64,000 bases of DNA, taken from NCBI RefSeq assembly GCF_022655595.1, contig NZ_CP093379.1:1112501-1176500 (forward strand). Direction: 5' to 3'. Under the pieces are notes generated by a model. That model did not search any database. It was not told the DNA's origin and saw only the letters and a program-made list of their open reading frames with translations. A program made the position numbers and the translations under genes. This stretch comes from Ignatzschineria rhizosphaerae. Lineage in GTDB: Bacteria > Pseudomonadota > Gammaproteobacteria > Cardiobacteriales > Wohlfahrtiimonadaceae. Positions 53,639-62,505 of the stretch are shown here, piece after piece; positions within the stretch are counted from its first letter, which is position 1; each line of letters begins with the position of its first letter.

Positions 53639-53805
53639 TATAGTGAAATTGGTTTAAAAGTAACTGTGTCAGATTGTCGGCGCATCGGTTATGAGAAGTG
53701 CAAGAATCGCTCTATCTGGCATCGTGTAAGCTAATTTGATACACGCTCTGTACCCATAATACTTTTAAAATAGCGGTTTCTTAAACCGAATCTACTTAAC
53801 TATAG
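53639..53805 (+). repeat. Dispersed intergenic repeat, copy 6
   Basis: Full-length copy. It begins TATAGTGAAATTGGTTTAAA, has the core CAGATTGTCGGCGCATCGGT and CAAGAATCGCTCTATCTGGC, and ends with the inverted relation GGTTTCTTAAACC...CTATAG. It abuts the end region of secA. Confidence 0.8.
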
Positions 53806-53828
53806 TTAGAAGGCTATTCATATAGCCA

Positions 53829-53868
53829 TAAAAAAACCTCGCTAGCAAAGCTATTCGAGGTTCTTATT
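53829..53868 (-). terminator. Terminator after secA
   Basis: AACCTCG and CGAGGTT pair across a 14-base loop and are followed by seven T on the minus strand, about 30 bases past the secA stop. Confidence 0.82.
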
Positions 53869-53898
53869 ATTGTAAAATTACGCTATCACATTTAAGAT

Positions 53899-56700
53899 TT
53901 AGAGCTTACCGTGACAGTTTTTAAACTTCGCACCAGATCCACATGGGCAATCATCATTTCGTCCTACATGGAAAAGATCATGCTCTTCTTCTGTAAGTTC
54001 AATCGCACCGTGACATTCACCGTAAGGTTTTCCTGAACCACAAGGACATGCTTCGCCATCTTCTTCGCTAATATTGCCAATCTCATCAGCTATACGCTCA
54101 AGATCAGCCATATTTGTAATAGAACCTTCAATGACTTTCTCTTCACGTTTAGTTGGCGCCTCTAAAGTCTCTTGAACTTCTTCAGCTGGTGATTCAACAC
54201 GAATCACGATATTACTTAAGAAACGAATTGTTTTGTAATGAATCTGATCGAGCATCTCTTCAAAGAGAATAAATGATTCACGCTTATACTCTTGCTCAGG
54301 ACGGCGCTGACCGTATGCACGAAGCTGAATACCTTGACGTAAATAATCCATCGCCGCTAAATGCTCTTTCCACTGCCCATCAAGAACTTCTAACAAGACA
54401 GATTTTTCAAAACGTCTAAATTGTGATGGATCACCACTCATATTTGCTTGCGCTTCTTTTTCAGCATAAAGACGCTCGCTCTCTAAAATCACAGCATCAT
54501 AAATCTCTTCTTCTGTGATATTCGGGTTATCTGCTAAACGTTTTTCAAAATCGATTTCAACACGGAATTCCTTTGCAAGAATTTCTGTTAAACCTTTTAA
54601 GTCCCATTGCTCAGCATAACTTTGTGGTGGAATATATTTTGCCACTAAATCACTAAAGACTTGCTCACGCATCATCTTCACAGCATTGGTAATGTCCGCA
54701 GCTTTAAGAATATCATCACGTTGCTGATAAACAATTTTACGCTGGTCATTAGCGATATCATCATATTGAAGCAAGTTCTTACGAATATCAAAGTTATGAC
54801 CTTCCACTTTACGCTGCGCATTTTCAATAGAACGTGTAATCATACGATGCTCTAATGCTTCACCATTACCCATTCCAAGGCTTTCCATAATGCCGCGCAT
54901 TTTAGGATTCATGAAGATACGCATTAAATGATCATCAAGTGAGAGATAAAAGCGTGAAGATCCCACATCCCCTTGACGACCTGAACGACCACGAAGCTGG
55001 TTATCAATACGGCGTGATTCATGACGCTCTGTACCGATAATATGAAGCCCACCAAGCTCAAGCACCTCTTTTTGACGCGCTTTAGCACGCTCACGGATGC
55101 TCTCTAAATCACTCTCTGTCGCATTAGGATTAGTTTCTAAGAAGAGCTCTTCTTCAAGCTTTACGTTTCCACCTAACACGATATCCGTACCACGACCAGC
55201 CATATTTGTCGCAATAGTAATTGCCCCTGGCGTTCCCGCACGGCCAACAACATACGCTTCACGCTCATGTTGTTTAGCGTTGAGTACTTCATGGGGAATA
55301 TTTTGGGCTGTTAAAATATCTGAAATTAACTCAGAGACTTCAACAGAAGCTGTTCCCACTAATACAGGTTGTTTACGCTCATAGCAATCGAGAATATCTT
55401 TAACAATGGCATCGTACTTCTCTTTTTGTGTGAGATAGATAAGATCACCATAATCTTTACGCTGAACTTCACGATGCGTTGGAATAACAACAACTTCAAG
55501 CCCGTAAATCTCTAAGAATTCTGGTGCTTCTGTATCAGCCGTTCCCGTCATTCCTGAAAGTTTTTCATAAATACGGAAGTAGTTCTGAAAAGTAATTGAT
55601 GCTAATGTTTGGTTTTCAGGCTTAACTTCAACGCCTTCTTTTACTTCAATTGCTTGATGCAGACCATCAGACCAGCGGCGCCCCGCAAGTGTACGGCCTG
55701 TGTGTTCATCAACAATCACAATCTCATCATTGGCAACAATATAATCAACATCACGTTGGAAAATATAATGTGCACGTAAGCAGTTATCAACGTGATGATA
55801 AAGCTTTAAGTTATTACTGTCGTAAAGACTATCGCCTTCATTTAAAAGACCCGCCTCAACAAGCAATCCTTCTAAATGTTGATGTCCTTCTTCCGTAAGG
55901 TTGACTTGCTTATCTTTTTCATTAATTTCAAAATCCACAGGACCATCTTTTGTTGGTCTATTTAAATTAGGAATTAATTTATTCACTGCGTGATAAAGAT
56001 CAGCGCCCCCTTCAACAGGACCTGAAATAATGAGCGGCGTTCTCGCTTCATCAATTAAAATTGAGTCAACCTCATCAATCACCGCGAAATAAAGGGGTCT
56101 TTGAACCTTTTGGCTCATATCAAAAACCATATTATCGCGAAGATAATCAAATCCTAACTCATTATTTGTAGCGTATGAGATATCTGCCTCATATGCGGCT
56201 TTTTTCTCTGGAAGTGATTGATTTGCAACAATCACGCCCACCGTTAATCCTAAATAATTATAGACTTGCCCCATCCACTCAGCATCACGTCTTGCCAGGT
56301 AATCGTTGACCGTTACAACATGAACTCCTTTACCGGCAAGCGCATTAAGATAAACAGCAAGTGTTGCTACGAGCGTTTTACCTTCACCCGTTCTCATCTC
56401 GGCAATGCGTCCTTTATGGAGCATATACCCCCCGATAAGCTGCACATCATAATGACGCATTCCCATCACTCTTGTTGATGCTTCACGCATCGTCGCAAAT
56501 GCTTCAGGGAGAAGATCATCTAACGTTTCACCGTTTTTCAGTCGCTCTTTAAAGAGATTGGTTTGTCCCTTGAGTTCCTCTTCCGACATTGCACGCATCT
56601 TTTCTTCTAGTGCATTCACTTTTGCGACGTAACCCATCGCTTCTTTGATCATGCGATCATTACGTGTACCAAAGATTTTTCGGATCAATTTATTAATCAT
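53899..56700 (-). CDS. secA: Preprotein translocase ATPase SecA, with two C-terminal zinc motifs
   Basis: Motor that pushes preproteins through SecYEG. Motifs: MRTGEGKTLVATLA (Walker A, about residue 105), VIDEVDSILIDEARTP (Walker B, about 210) and RGRSGRQGDVGSSRF (about 580). At 933 residues it is about 30 longer than E. coli SecA, mainly at the end, where two SEC-C zinc motifs follow each other: CPCGSGKPYGECHG (about 893) and CPCGSGAKFKNCHG (about 917). One such motif is usual and binds SecB or ribosomes. AAAGGT precedes the ATG. Confidence 0.97.
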   Translation of the reverse strand: MINKLIRKIFGTRNDRMIKEAMGYVAKVNALEEKMRAMSEEELKGQTNLFKERLKNGETLDDLLPEAFATMREASTRVMGMRHYDVQLIGGYMLHKGRIAEMRTGEGKTLVATLAVYLNALAGKGVHVVTVNDYLARRDAEWMGQVYNYLGLTVGVIVANQSLPEKKAAYEADISYATNNELGFDYLRDNMVFDMSQKVQRPLYFAVIDEVDSILIDEARTPLIISGPVEGGADLYHAVNKLIPNLNRPTKDGPVDFEINEKDKQVNLTEEGHQHLEGLLVEAGLLNEGDSLYDSNNLKLYHHVDNCLRAHYIFQRDVDYIVANDEIVIVDEHTGRTLAGRRWSDGLHQAIEVKEGVEVKPENQTLASITFQNYFRIYEKLSGMTGTADTEAPEFLEIYGLEVVVIPTHREVQRKDYGDLIYLTQKEKYDAIVKDILDCYERKQPVLVGTASVEVSELISDILTAQNIPHEVLNAKQHEREAYVVGRAGTPGAITIATNMAGRGTDIVLGGNVKLEEELFLETNPNATESDLESIRERAKARQKEVLELGGLHIIGTERHESRRIDNQLRGRSGRQGDVGSSRFYLSLDDHLMRIFMNPKMRGIMESLGMGNGEALEHRMITRSIENAQRKVEGHNFDIRKNLLQYDDIANDQRKIVYQQRDDILKAADITNAVKMMREQVFSDLVAKYIPPQSYAEQWDLKGLTEILAKEFRVEIDFEKRLADNPNITEEEIYDAVILESERLYAEKEAQANMSGDPSQFRRFEKSVLLEVLDGQWKEHLAAMDYLRQGIQLRAYGQRRPEQEYKRESFILFEEMLDQIHYKTIRFLSNIVIRVESPAEEVQETLEAPTKREEKVIEGSITNMADLERIADEIGNISEEDGEACPCGSGKPYGECHGAIELTEEEHDLFHVGRNDDCPCGSGAKFKNCHGKL

Positions 56701-56844
56701 CTGAGACCTTTAACCAATTCAAAGTTGTAATCTAATAATTATTTATAGATAAATATTATTTTAATAAGGCAATATTTTATAAGCCCACTATAGTACATGA
56801 TTTTCCAATCAATTTTAATTGCTAATTGTCAATATGGGGTAAAT

Positions 56845-57975
56845 TTATTGAGTTTCAACCCAGTTATTGCGATGAATTAACTCATCAGCAATAATATAGC
56901 CCAGTTTATCGGCAATTTGTTGCGATGGTGTGCGCAAAATACTCTCAACCTCAAGTGCGTGATAATTAGTCAGCCCTCGCCCAATTTCTCTTCCTGATTG
57001 ATCAAGGCAAACAATAATATCACCGCGATCAAAAGCCCCCTCCACAGCAATGACACCGATAGGCAGCAAACTCTTCCCATCTTTTAAGAGCGCTTTAACG
57101 GCGCCATCATCAACGGTAATCTTTCCTTTAATCTGCTTTTGCCCTAGAATCCAGCGCTTTTTCGCCGTAATTTTTGAGCCATCGGCATTTAATTTTGTGC
57201 CAACTTGTGTGCCTTTAGCAATATCTAAAAGCGCATTTTCACGATCGCCTTTAACGATATAAGTGGTCGTACCAGAGGTTGCGGCAATATGTGATGCCAT
57301 AATTTTGGTATACATTCCTCCCGTCCCAAAGCGCCCACCTTCACTTGTGACCATTCCTAGTAATCTCTCATCATGTGCATCTGCTTCATGAATCATTTTT
57401 GCATCGGGGTTTTTACGAGGATCAGCTTCATAAACTCCCTCTTGATCCGTTAAGATTACATAAACATCCGCTTCAATAAGGCTTGCAACTAATGCGCCTA
57501 ATGTATCGTTATCTCCAAATTTAATCTCGGAAAATGAGATCGTATCATTTTCATTAATCACAGGAACTGCGTTATACGTTAATAACGTATTGATCGTATT
57601 TTTGATATTTAAGTAACGCTGACGGTCTGAAGCATCTTCATGGGTTAAAAGAATTTGCCCCACATTGACATTAAAAGGCGCAAACCCTTTCGTCCAAGCG
57701 TTAACAAGCGCGGTCTGCCCAACAGAGGCTGCCGCTTGAAGTTCATTTAAAAACTGCGGTCTTTCATTCCATTTTAAGAGCTTCATCCCTTCGGCAACAG
57801 CGCCCGATGAAACGACTACCACATCAATATCGAGCTTTTGTAATGCGCTAATTTGTTCACACCAATGATAAACTCTCGCCTCATCAACTCCTTGACCATC
57901 ATTTGTGATCATCGCACTACCAATTTTAACAACCCAGGTACTCTTCTCAGTCCCTTTATCTGCAGCTTTTGTCAT
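56845..57975 (-). CDS. proB: Glutamate 5-kinase
   Basis: First step of proline synthesis, phosphorylating glutamate. The amino-acid-kinase domain (about 12-270) shows VVKIGSAMIT, VSSGAVAEG, NENDTISFSE and FGTGGMYTKI. A C-terminal PUA domain (about 290-370) is present, and its loop carries EGAFDRGDIIVCLD. 376 residues is slightly longer than E. coli ProB. No SD was seen before the ATG. proA is not adjacent. Single-gene unit downstream of a long divergent region. Confidence 0.95.
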   Translation of the reverse strand: MTKAADKGTEKSTWVVKIGSAMITNDGQGVDEARVYHWCEQISALQKLDIDVVVVSSGAVAEGMKLLKWNERPQFLNELQAAASVGQTALVNAWTKGFAPFNVNVGQILLTHEDASDRQRYLNIKNTINTLLTYNAVPVINENDTISFSEIKFGDNDTLGALVASLIEADVYVILTDQEGVYEADPRKNPDAKMIHEADAHDERLLGMVTSEGGRFGTGGMYTKIMASHIAATSGTTTYIVKGDRENALLDIAKGTQVGTKLNADGSKITAKKRWILGQKQIKGKITVDDGAVKALLKDGKSLLPIGVIAVEGAFDRGDIIVCLDQSGREIGRGLTNYHALEVESILRTPSQQIADKLGYIIADELIHRNNWVETQ

Positions 57976-58147
57976 AAATCATTAACACTCTATTAAGTTA
58001 TCAACTGTTTTATCTAAATGATGGTGCTATTCTAGCACCTTGACGATTTTATCTGTTAATATAATCAGAATGTATACAGATGTTGTATCAGAGTGAGTAA
58101 AATGATGAAAAATTATTCGCATTTGCATAATGATGAGCACCTCACAA

Positions 58148-58203
58148 AGATCTTTTACCCAAAGATCTCTAAGTAAAAAACCACTTCAAAAGAGCGGTTT
58201 TCA
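58148..58203. other. Two hairpins between proB and leuC
   Basis: AGATCTTT/AAAGATCT (58148-58168) and AAAACC..CTT/AAG..GGTTTT (58177-58203) lie upstream of the leucine-rich leader. The second ends in four T but is weak. They could terminate transcription from the left or belong to the leuCD leader. Confidence 0.4.
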
Positions 58204-58288
58204 AGCATTATCTTCAACATAGAGCGCTTTTATATTTAAATTTTCTCAGCCAATCATTCTATTGCCTGATATGAAGATTTAACAATCC

Positions 58289-58408
58289 ATGGATGCTGCG
58301 AGTAAGTTCAATAATAAGAAAAAGGTGCTGAACGCCCTACTCCTTAACCTCTGTAAAATGATTTTTATTCGAGATGTCTACTTTTTAGACATCTCATCAA
58401 TAATATAA
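58289..58408 (+). CDS. Probable leucine leader peptide of leuCD
   Basis: A 39-codon frame (ATG 58289 to TAA 58406-58408) overlaps no other gene and is followed by leuC 18 bases after its stop. Within eight codons at 58328-58351 it reads L-N-A-L-L-L-N-L, with five leucine codons (CTG, CTA, CTC, CTT, CTC). Such a cluster resembles the leu operon leader of E. coli, where stalling at Leu codons controls attenuation. Its SD is weak and GTG 58325 could also start. A 10-bp hairpin (58371-58395) overlaps its end. Mechanism unproven. Confidence 0.5.
   Translation: MDAASKFNNKKKVLNALLLNLCKMIFIRDVYFLDISSII
58371..58395 (+). other. Hairpin between the leucine-rich leader and leuC
   Basis: GAGATGTCTA and TAGACATCTC pair perfectly around CTTTT. 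The following bases are AT-rich but lack a T-run, so it is not a standard terminator; it lies 31 bases before leuC and could block its ribosome site or act in attenuation. Confidence 0.6.
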
Positions 58409-58426
58409 GAAGATAGTGGAAATAAA

Positions 58427-59833
58427 ATGACAGTAAAAACACTTTATGAAAAGATTTGGGATGATCATGTCGTACGTACAGAGGAAGATGGTACGGCGCT
58501 AATTTATATCGACAGACACATTATTCACGAAGTCACAAGCGCACAAGCCTTCGAGGGCCTTGAGAAAGCAGGTCGAAAGCTTTGGCGTAAGAACTCGATT
58601 GTGGCAATGGCAGATCACAATACCCCTACAACTAGCGATATCGGTAACATCACAGATCCCATCGCCCGTCTACAAGTTGATACGCTTCATAAAAATGCAA
58701 CAGCGCATAATCTTGCTTATTTCCCAATTGGCGATGCTCGCCGTGGTATTGTTCACGTTGCAGGACCTGAGCAAGGCGCAACATTGCCGGGAATGACGAT
58801 TGTTTGCGGTGACTCTCATACGGCAACTCATGGCGCTTTTGGAGCGATTGCTTTTGGGATTGGTACAAGTGAAGTTGAGCATGTCATGGCAACAAGTTGC
58901 CTTGTGCAAAAAAAATCAAAAACGATGAAGATTGATGTCGTAGGTGAATTGAGCCCTAATGTGACAGCAAAAGATCTTATTCTCGCAATTATCGGTCAAA
59001 TCGGTACTGCTGGTGGCACCGGCTATGCCATTGAGTTTAGCGGCGATGCCGTTAAAAAACTCTCTATGGAAGGTCGAATGACTATGTGTAATATGGCAAT
59101 TGAAGCCGGCGCTCGAGTTGGGCTTGTTGGCGTTGACCAAACCACTATCGACTATGTCAAAGGCCGCCCTTTTGCCCCAAAAGCTGAAGATTGGGATCAA
59201 GCAGTTGCTTACTGGAATACGCTTCATACAGATGAAGGCGCTCAGTTTGATAAAGTGATTACCATTGATGCAACTAAAATCGAACCACAAGTTAGCTGGG
59301 GAACAAGCCCTGAGATGGTGATTGGTATTAACGAACTTATTCCTGACCCTGAAAAAGCTAAAAATAGCGTGCAAAAAGAGAGTATTGAAAAAGCCCTTAA
59401 ATATATGGGCTTAAAAGCAAATCAATCCCCTAAAGATATTAAAATTGATAAAGTCTTTATTGGCTCATGCACCAACTCTCGTATCGAAGATATTCGTGAT
59501 GCAGCCAAAATGGTTGCTGGCAAAAAGAAAGCAGATAACGTCAAACTTGCGATGATCGTTCCAGGGTCTGGCCTTGTTAAAGCACAAGCGGAGAAAGAGG
59601 GATTAGATAAGATCTTTATCGAAGCTGGCTTTGAATGGCGAGAGCCTGGCTGCTCAATGTGTTTAGCGATGAACCCTGATCGTCTTGAGCCTTATGAGCA
59701 TTGCGCTTCTACTTCAAATCGTAACTTTGAAGGTCGTCAAGGCGCTGCAGGTCGCACGCACTTAGTAAGCCCTGCAATGGCAGCGGCAGCGGCTATCGCT
59801 GGCCATTTCGTTGACATTCGTGAATTGAATTAA
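58427..59833 (+). CDS. leuC: 3-isopropylmalate dehydratase, large subunit
   Basis: Isomerises 2- to 3-isopropylmalate in leucine synthesis, with LeuD as partner. The [4Fe-4S] ligands are in GSCTNSR (about residue 347), and [11 protein letters not shown] (about 407 and 410). 468 residues equals the family. leuD follows 15 bp later. leuA and leuB are not in the window. Confidence 0.97.
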   Translation: MTVKTLYEKIWDDHVVRTEEDGTALIYIDRHIIHEVTSAQAFEGLEKAGRKLWRKNSIVAMADHNTPTTSDIGNITDPIARLQVDTLHKNATAHNLAYFPIGDARRGIVHVAGPEQGATLPGMTIVCGDSHTATHGAFGAIAFGIGTSEVEHVMATSCLVQKKSKTMKIDVVGELSPNVTAKDLILAIIGQIGTAGGTGYAIEFSGDAVKKLSMEGRMTMCNMAIEAGARVGLVGVDQTTIDYVKGRPFAPKAEDWDQAVAYWNTLHTDEGAQFDKVITIDATKIEPQVSWGTSPEMVIGINELIPDPEKAKNSVQKESIEKALKYMGLKANQSPKDIKIDKVFIGSCTNSRIEDIRDAAKMVAGKKKADNVKLAMIVPGSGLVKAQAEKEGLDKIFIEAGFEWREPGCSMCLAMNPDRLEPYEHCASTSNRNFEGRQGAAGRTHLVSPAMAAAAAIAGHFVDIRELN

Positions 59834-59848
59834 GTTTAGGAGTAAATT

Positions 59849-60505
59849 ATGCAACCTTTTGTAACACACACCGGAATCGTGGTTCCACTTGATCGTGCAA
59901 ATATTGATACAGATGCCATTATTCCTAAGCAATTCTTAACAAGTATCTATAAAACGGGCTTTGGCCCTAACCTTTTTGATGAATGGCGTTATATGGATCG
60001 CGGTGCGCCGGGAATGGATAACTCCAAGCGCCCACTCAATACAGAATTTTCACTTAACCAGCCTGAGTATCAAGACGCAACGATTTTACTCGCTCGTGAT
60101 AACTTTGGCTGCGGCTCATCACGTGAACATGCGGTTTGGGCGCTCACAGATTACGGCTTTCGCTCTGTCATTAGCTCAAGTTATTCTGATATCTTCTTCA
60201 ATAACTGTTTTAAAAATGGCTTCTTACCGATCCGTTTAACAGAAGAGGAAGTGGATGCGCTTTTTAAGCTTACTGCAAAGCATTCGGATCTTGAGATCAA
60301 GGTAGATCTTCCTGAACAAACAGTCACAGCGCTTCATCATGGCGAGACAAAAGCAGGTCCTTTCTCTTTTGAGATCGATGCTTTTCGTAAACATTGCATG
60401 ATTAATGGTTTAGATGACATCAGCTTAACGCTCGAACATCAAGAAGATATTCGTGCTTATGAAGCAAAACGTGCTAAACAAGCACCTTGGATTTTTAAGG
60501 ATTAA
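59849..60505 (+). CDS. leuD: 3-isopropylmalate dehydratase, small subunit
   Basis: Swivel subunit that completes the active site of LeuC. Motifs: [11 protein letters not shown] (about residue 22) and the family signature [13 protein letters not shown] (about 88). 218 residues. TAGGAG precedes the ATG. Ends 70 bp before a shared terminator. Confidence 0.97.
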   Translation: MQPFVTHTGIVVPLDRANIDTDAIIPKQFLTSIYKTGFGPNLFDEWRYMDRGAPGMDNSKRPLNTEFSLNQPEYQDATILLARDNFGCGSSREHAVWALTDYGFRSVISSSYSDIFFNNCFKNGFLPIRLTEEEVDALFKLTAKHSDLEIKVDLPEQTVTALHHGETKAGPFSFEIDAFRKHCMINGLDDISLTLEHQEDIRAYEAKRAKQAPWIFKD

Positions 60506-60576
60506 TCCTTAAAGAAATAGTGCTAACAAAATAAAACTGAACATTATTGAGCGATTACACAATAGTGAAATTATCA

Positions 60577-60613
60577 AAATGCCGGCATCTTAATCAAGAT
60601 TACCGGCATTTTT
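60577..60613. terminator. Bidirectional terminator between leuD and the carbonic anhydrase
   Basis: AAAATGCCGGCATCTT and AAGATTACCGGCATTTTT pair with one mismatch near the loop; A- and T-runs on both sides suit convergent genes. Confidence 0.88.
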
Positions 60614-60636
60614 AAATCTATAGATGTTTAGAATGA

Positions 60637-61278
60637 CTATTTTTCAGTGAACATCTCTTTTACAAAATCGACTTCACCGGTCTCTACTTTATAAAAAGCG
60701 CCGGCAATCCCGATTTCACCCTTTTCATACATCTCTTTTAAAACAGTGCTCTTATCTAAAATATGGCCAATGGTGTGCTCAACATTATGAAAAGCTACCA
60801 TATCTACCGCCTCTTTAGATTTGATATCTAAATTTTGATGCTGCGCTTTAACGTGCTCTATTGATGGTTTTACTTTCGCTAAAAGATCCGTCAAATGTCC
60901 AAGTTCCGTGCCATGACAAGCGCCTGTAATCGCACCGCAATGAGAGTGCCCTAATACCACAATGAGCTTTGATCCTGCTAGTTTGCAAGCAAACTCCATT
61001 GAGCCAATAATGTCATCATTTAAGACATTGCCGGCAATTCTTGCACTAAAAATATCCCCTAAACCTTGGTCAAAGATTAACTCCGCTGAGGTACGACTAT
61101 CAATACAACTTAAGATAATCGCAAAAGGAAATTGCCCGGCTTTCGTTTCGTTCACTTGCTCTAATAGATTGCTATGAGCTTTAAGATTGGCAACAAAACG
61201 CTTATTTCCTTCTTTTAAAAATGATAAAGCAAGTTCCGGCGTTAAGCATCTTTGATCTTCTAAATTATGTAATCTCAT
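60637..61278 (-). CDS. Beta-class carbonic anhydrase
   Basis: Zinc enzyme interconverting CO2 and bicarbonate. The zinc ligands are Cys in SCIDSR (about residue 59, with the Asp-Arg dyad) and His/Cys in LGHSHCGAI (about 112 and 115). About 213 residues from ATG 61278, which begins MRLHNLEDQ. No SD is visible there, and the in-frame TTG 13 codons earlier is less likely. Bicarbonate is needed for fatty-acid and biotin-linked carboxylases; no specific link to the neighbours is implied. Confidence 0.9.
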   Translation of the reverse strand: MRLHNLEDQRCLTPELALSFLKEGNKRFVANLKAHSNLLEQVNETKAGQFPFAIILSCIDSRTSAELIFDQGLGDIFSARIAGNVLNDDIIGSMEFACKLAGSKLIVVLGHSHCGAITGACHGTELGHLTDLLAKVKPSIEHVKAQHQNLDIKSKEAVDMVAFHNVEHTIGHILDKSTVLKEMYEKGEIGIAGAFYKVETGEVDFVKEMFTEK

Positions 61279-61472
61279 GATTTTAATGTCTTTTATTACT
61301 GTTATTTTGTCGCACAAAATAGACTAATCGTGCATATTTTGTGATGGCAGTTAAACAGTCTACTCTGATTTTTCTAAAAAAAAGAGCGATTGAAAAATTT
61401 TACTGCATTTTTTGCATAAATTTTAAACAAAAACCTGATCAAATCTTTGTTTGAAAAATAGGATCAAACTTG

Positions 61473-62108
61473 TTAACTCCCCACGATTTTAATCATAATC
61501 CCCTCGGGCGATCCTGCTGTGAGCGCCGTATTGCCTTTTGCTTTAAAAGGTTTGTCTATTGTGATGATTTTCTCGAACTTCTCGCTATCTCGGCAATCAT
61601 AAAAGATACTTGAAGGTTCTTGGTAAAGATTAAAATCCCCTTGCAACATGCCGCAGTGCGTACAATTATTAGCAAAATAACTCCCTTCCAATGCTTTGCT
61701 GTAGGTTTTACGATAATGGGAGTTCGCTTCCCCCATCTTTGCTAAAACAGATGGATCTAATGCCGTAATATTAGAGACAAACGAGAGATTATGAACGTCT
61801 TGCCAGTTATAAAAGAAGGTTTCTCCCTCATCAACGTCGAAGTGAACGAGCTCATAATAGCGATCTAGTATAAAAGTCGTCACGATTGTCTGTTCATGAC
61901 ATTTCCAACAGGGTTTGCTTGCCATAACGATAGAATAATCTTCTGCTAATAAATTATAATCAGCTTCCTCAATTAACCAGCGATATAAAGGCGAAGGAAC
62001 AGTATCCTTTATTTCCACAAACCATAATTTTAATTCAGGATTCCATCTTGCACCTAACCTCTTTGCCTCCTCTTTCTCTGCAAAAGGGACATTTAAATAG
62101 AGTTTCAT
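61473..62108 (-). CDS. DUF5710-like protein with two CxxC motifs
   Basis: 211 residues. The N-terminus (YLNVPFAEKEEAKRLGARWN followed by LKLWFV) is the DUF5710 signature. A region with two CxxC pairs follows (PCWKCHE near residue 66 and CTHCGM near 155), a likely zinc-binding arrangement. GGGGAG lies 7 bases before the ATG. Function unknown. The protein is soluble and alone on its strand. Confidence 0.75.
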   Translation of the reverse strand: MKLYLNVPFAEKEEAKRLGARWNPELKLWFVEIKDTVPSPLYRWLIEEADYNLLAEDYSIVMASKPCWKCHEQTIVTTFILDRYYELVHFDVDEGETFFYNWQDVHNLSFVSNITALDPSVLAKMGEANSHYRKTYSKALEGSYFANNCTHCGMLQGDFNLYQEPSSIFYDCRDSEKFEKIITIDKPFKAKGNTALTAGSPEGIMIKIVGS

Positions 62109-62505
62109 ATTTTATCTCCCCAAAGAATCTATCTATTACAAATTAAAAGCAACTGATACAAAAAACGTTACTATCTTCATCTACCATTTTTTAATGGCAT
62201 TTTTCCATTGGCAAGATCTACCTATTATCTATTTTTAATATACGCAAAATGCCCAAAAGTGTATAGATATAGCTTTAACTGTGACATAAACTTCAAATTT
62301 ATGCGCTAAACGGTTAAAATTGATAAGATTGATTTCCTTGCTTTGAAATTTGCCGGCATTCATCCGCTCTTTGCAAAAGCATCCAATTTTTAATAAATCT
62401 AAAAAGACCTTTGAAACCGATATTGATGACGCTTCTTTATGAGGATCTCATCTCTATATTTCTTGGCCTTAAATTAATATCTACAACAATAAAGTAAAAG
62501 ATTCC
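62109..62505. other. Intergenic region between the DUF5710-like gene and alaS
   Basis: AT-rich divergent region that should hold both promoters. A short AATGG/CCATT pair near 62191-62210 is too weak to interpret. No other structure was recognised. Confidence 0.4.

Noticed and set aside
23073-53805. Dispersed repeats considered as a CRISPR array.
   Set aside because: Copies are long, imperfect, not evenly spaced and lack spacers; there are no cas genes.
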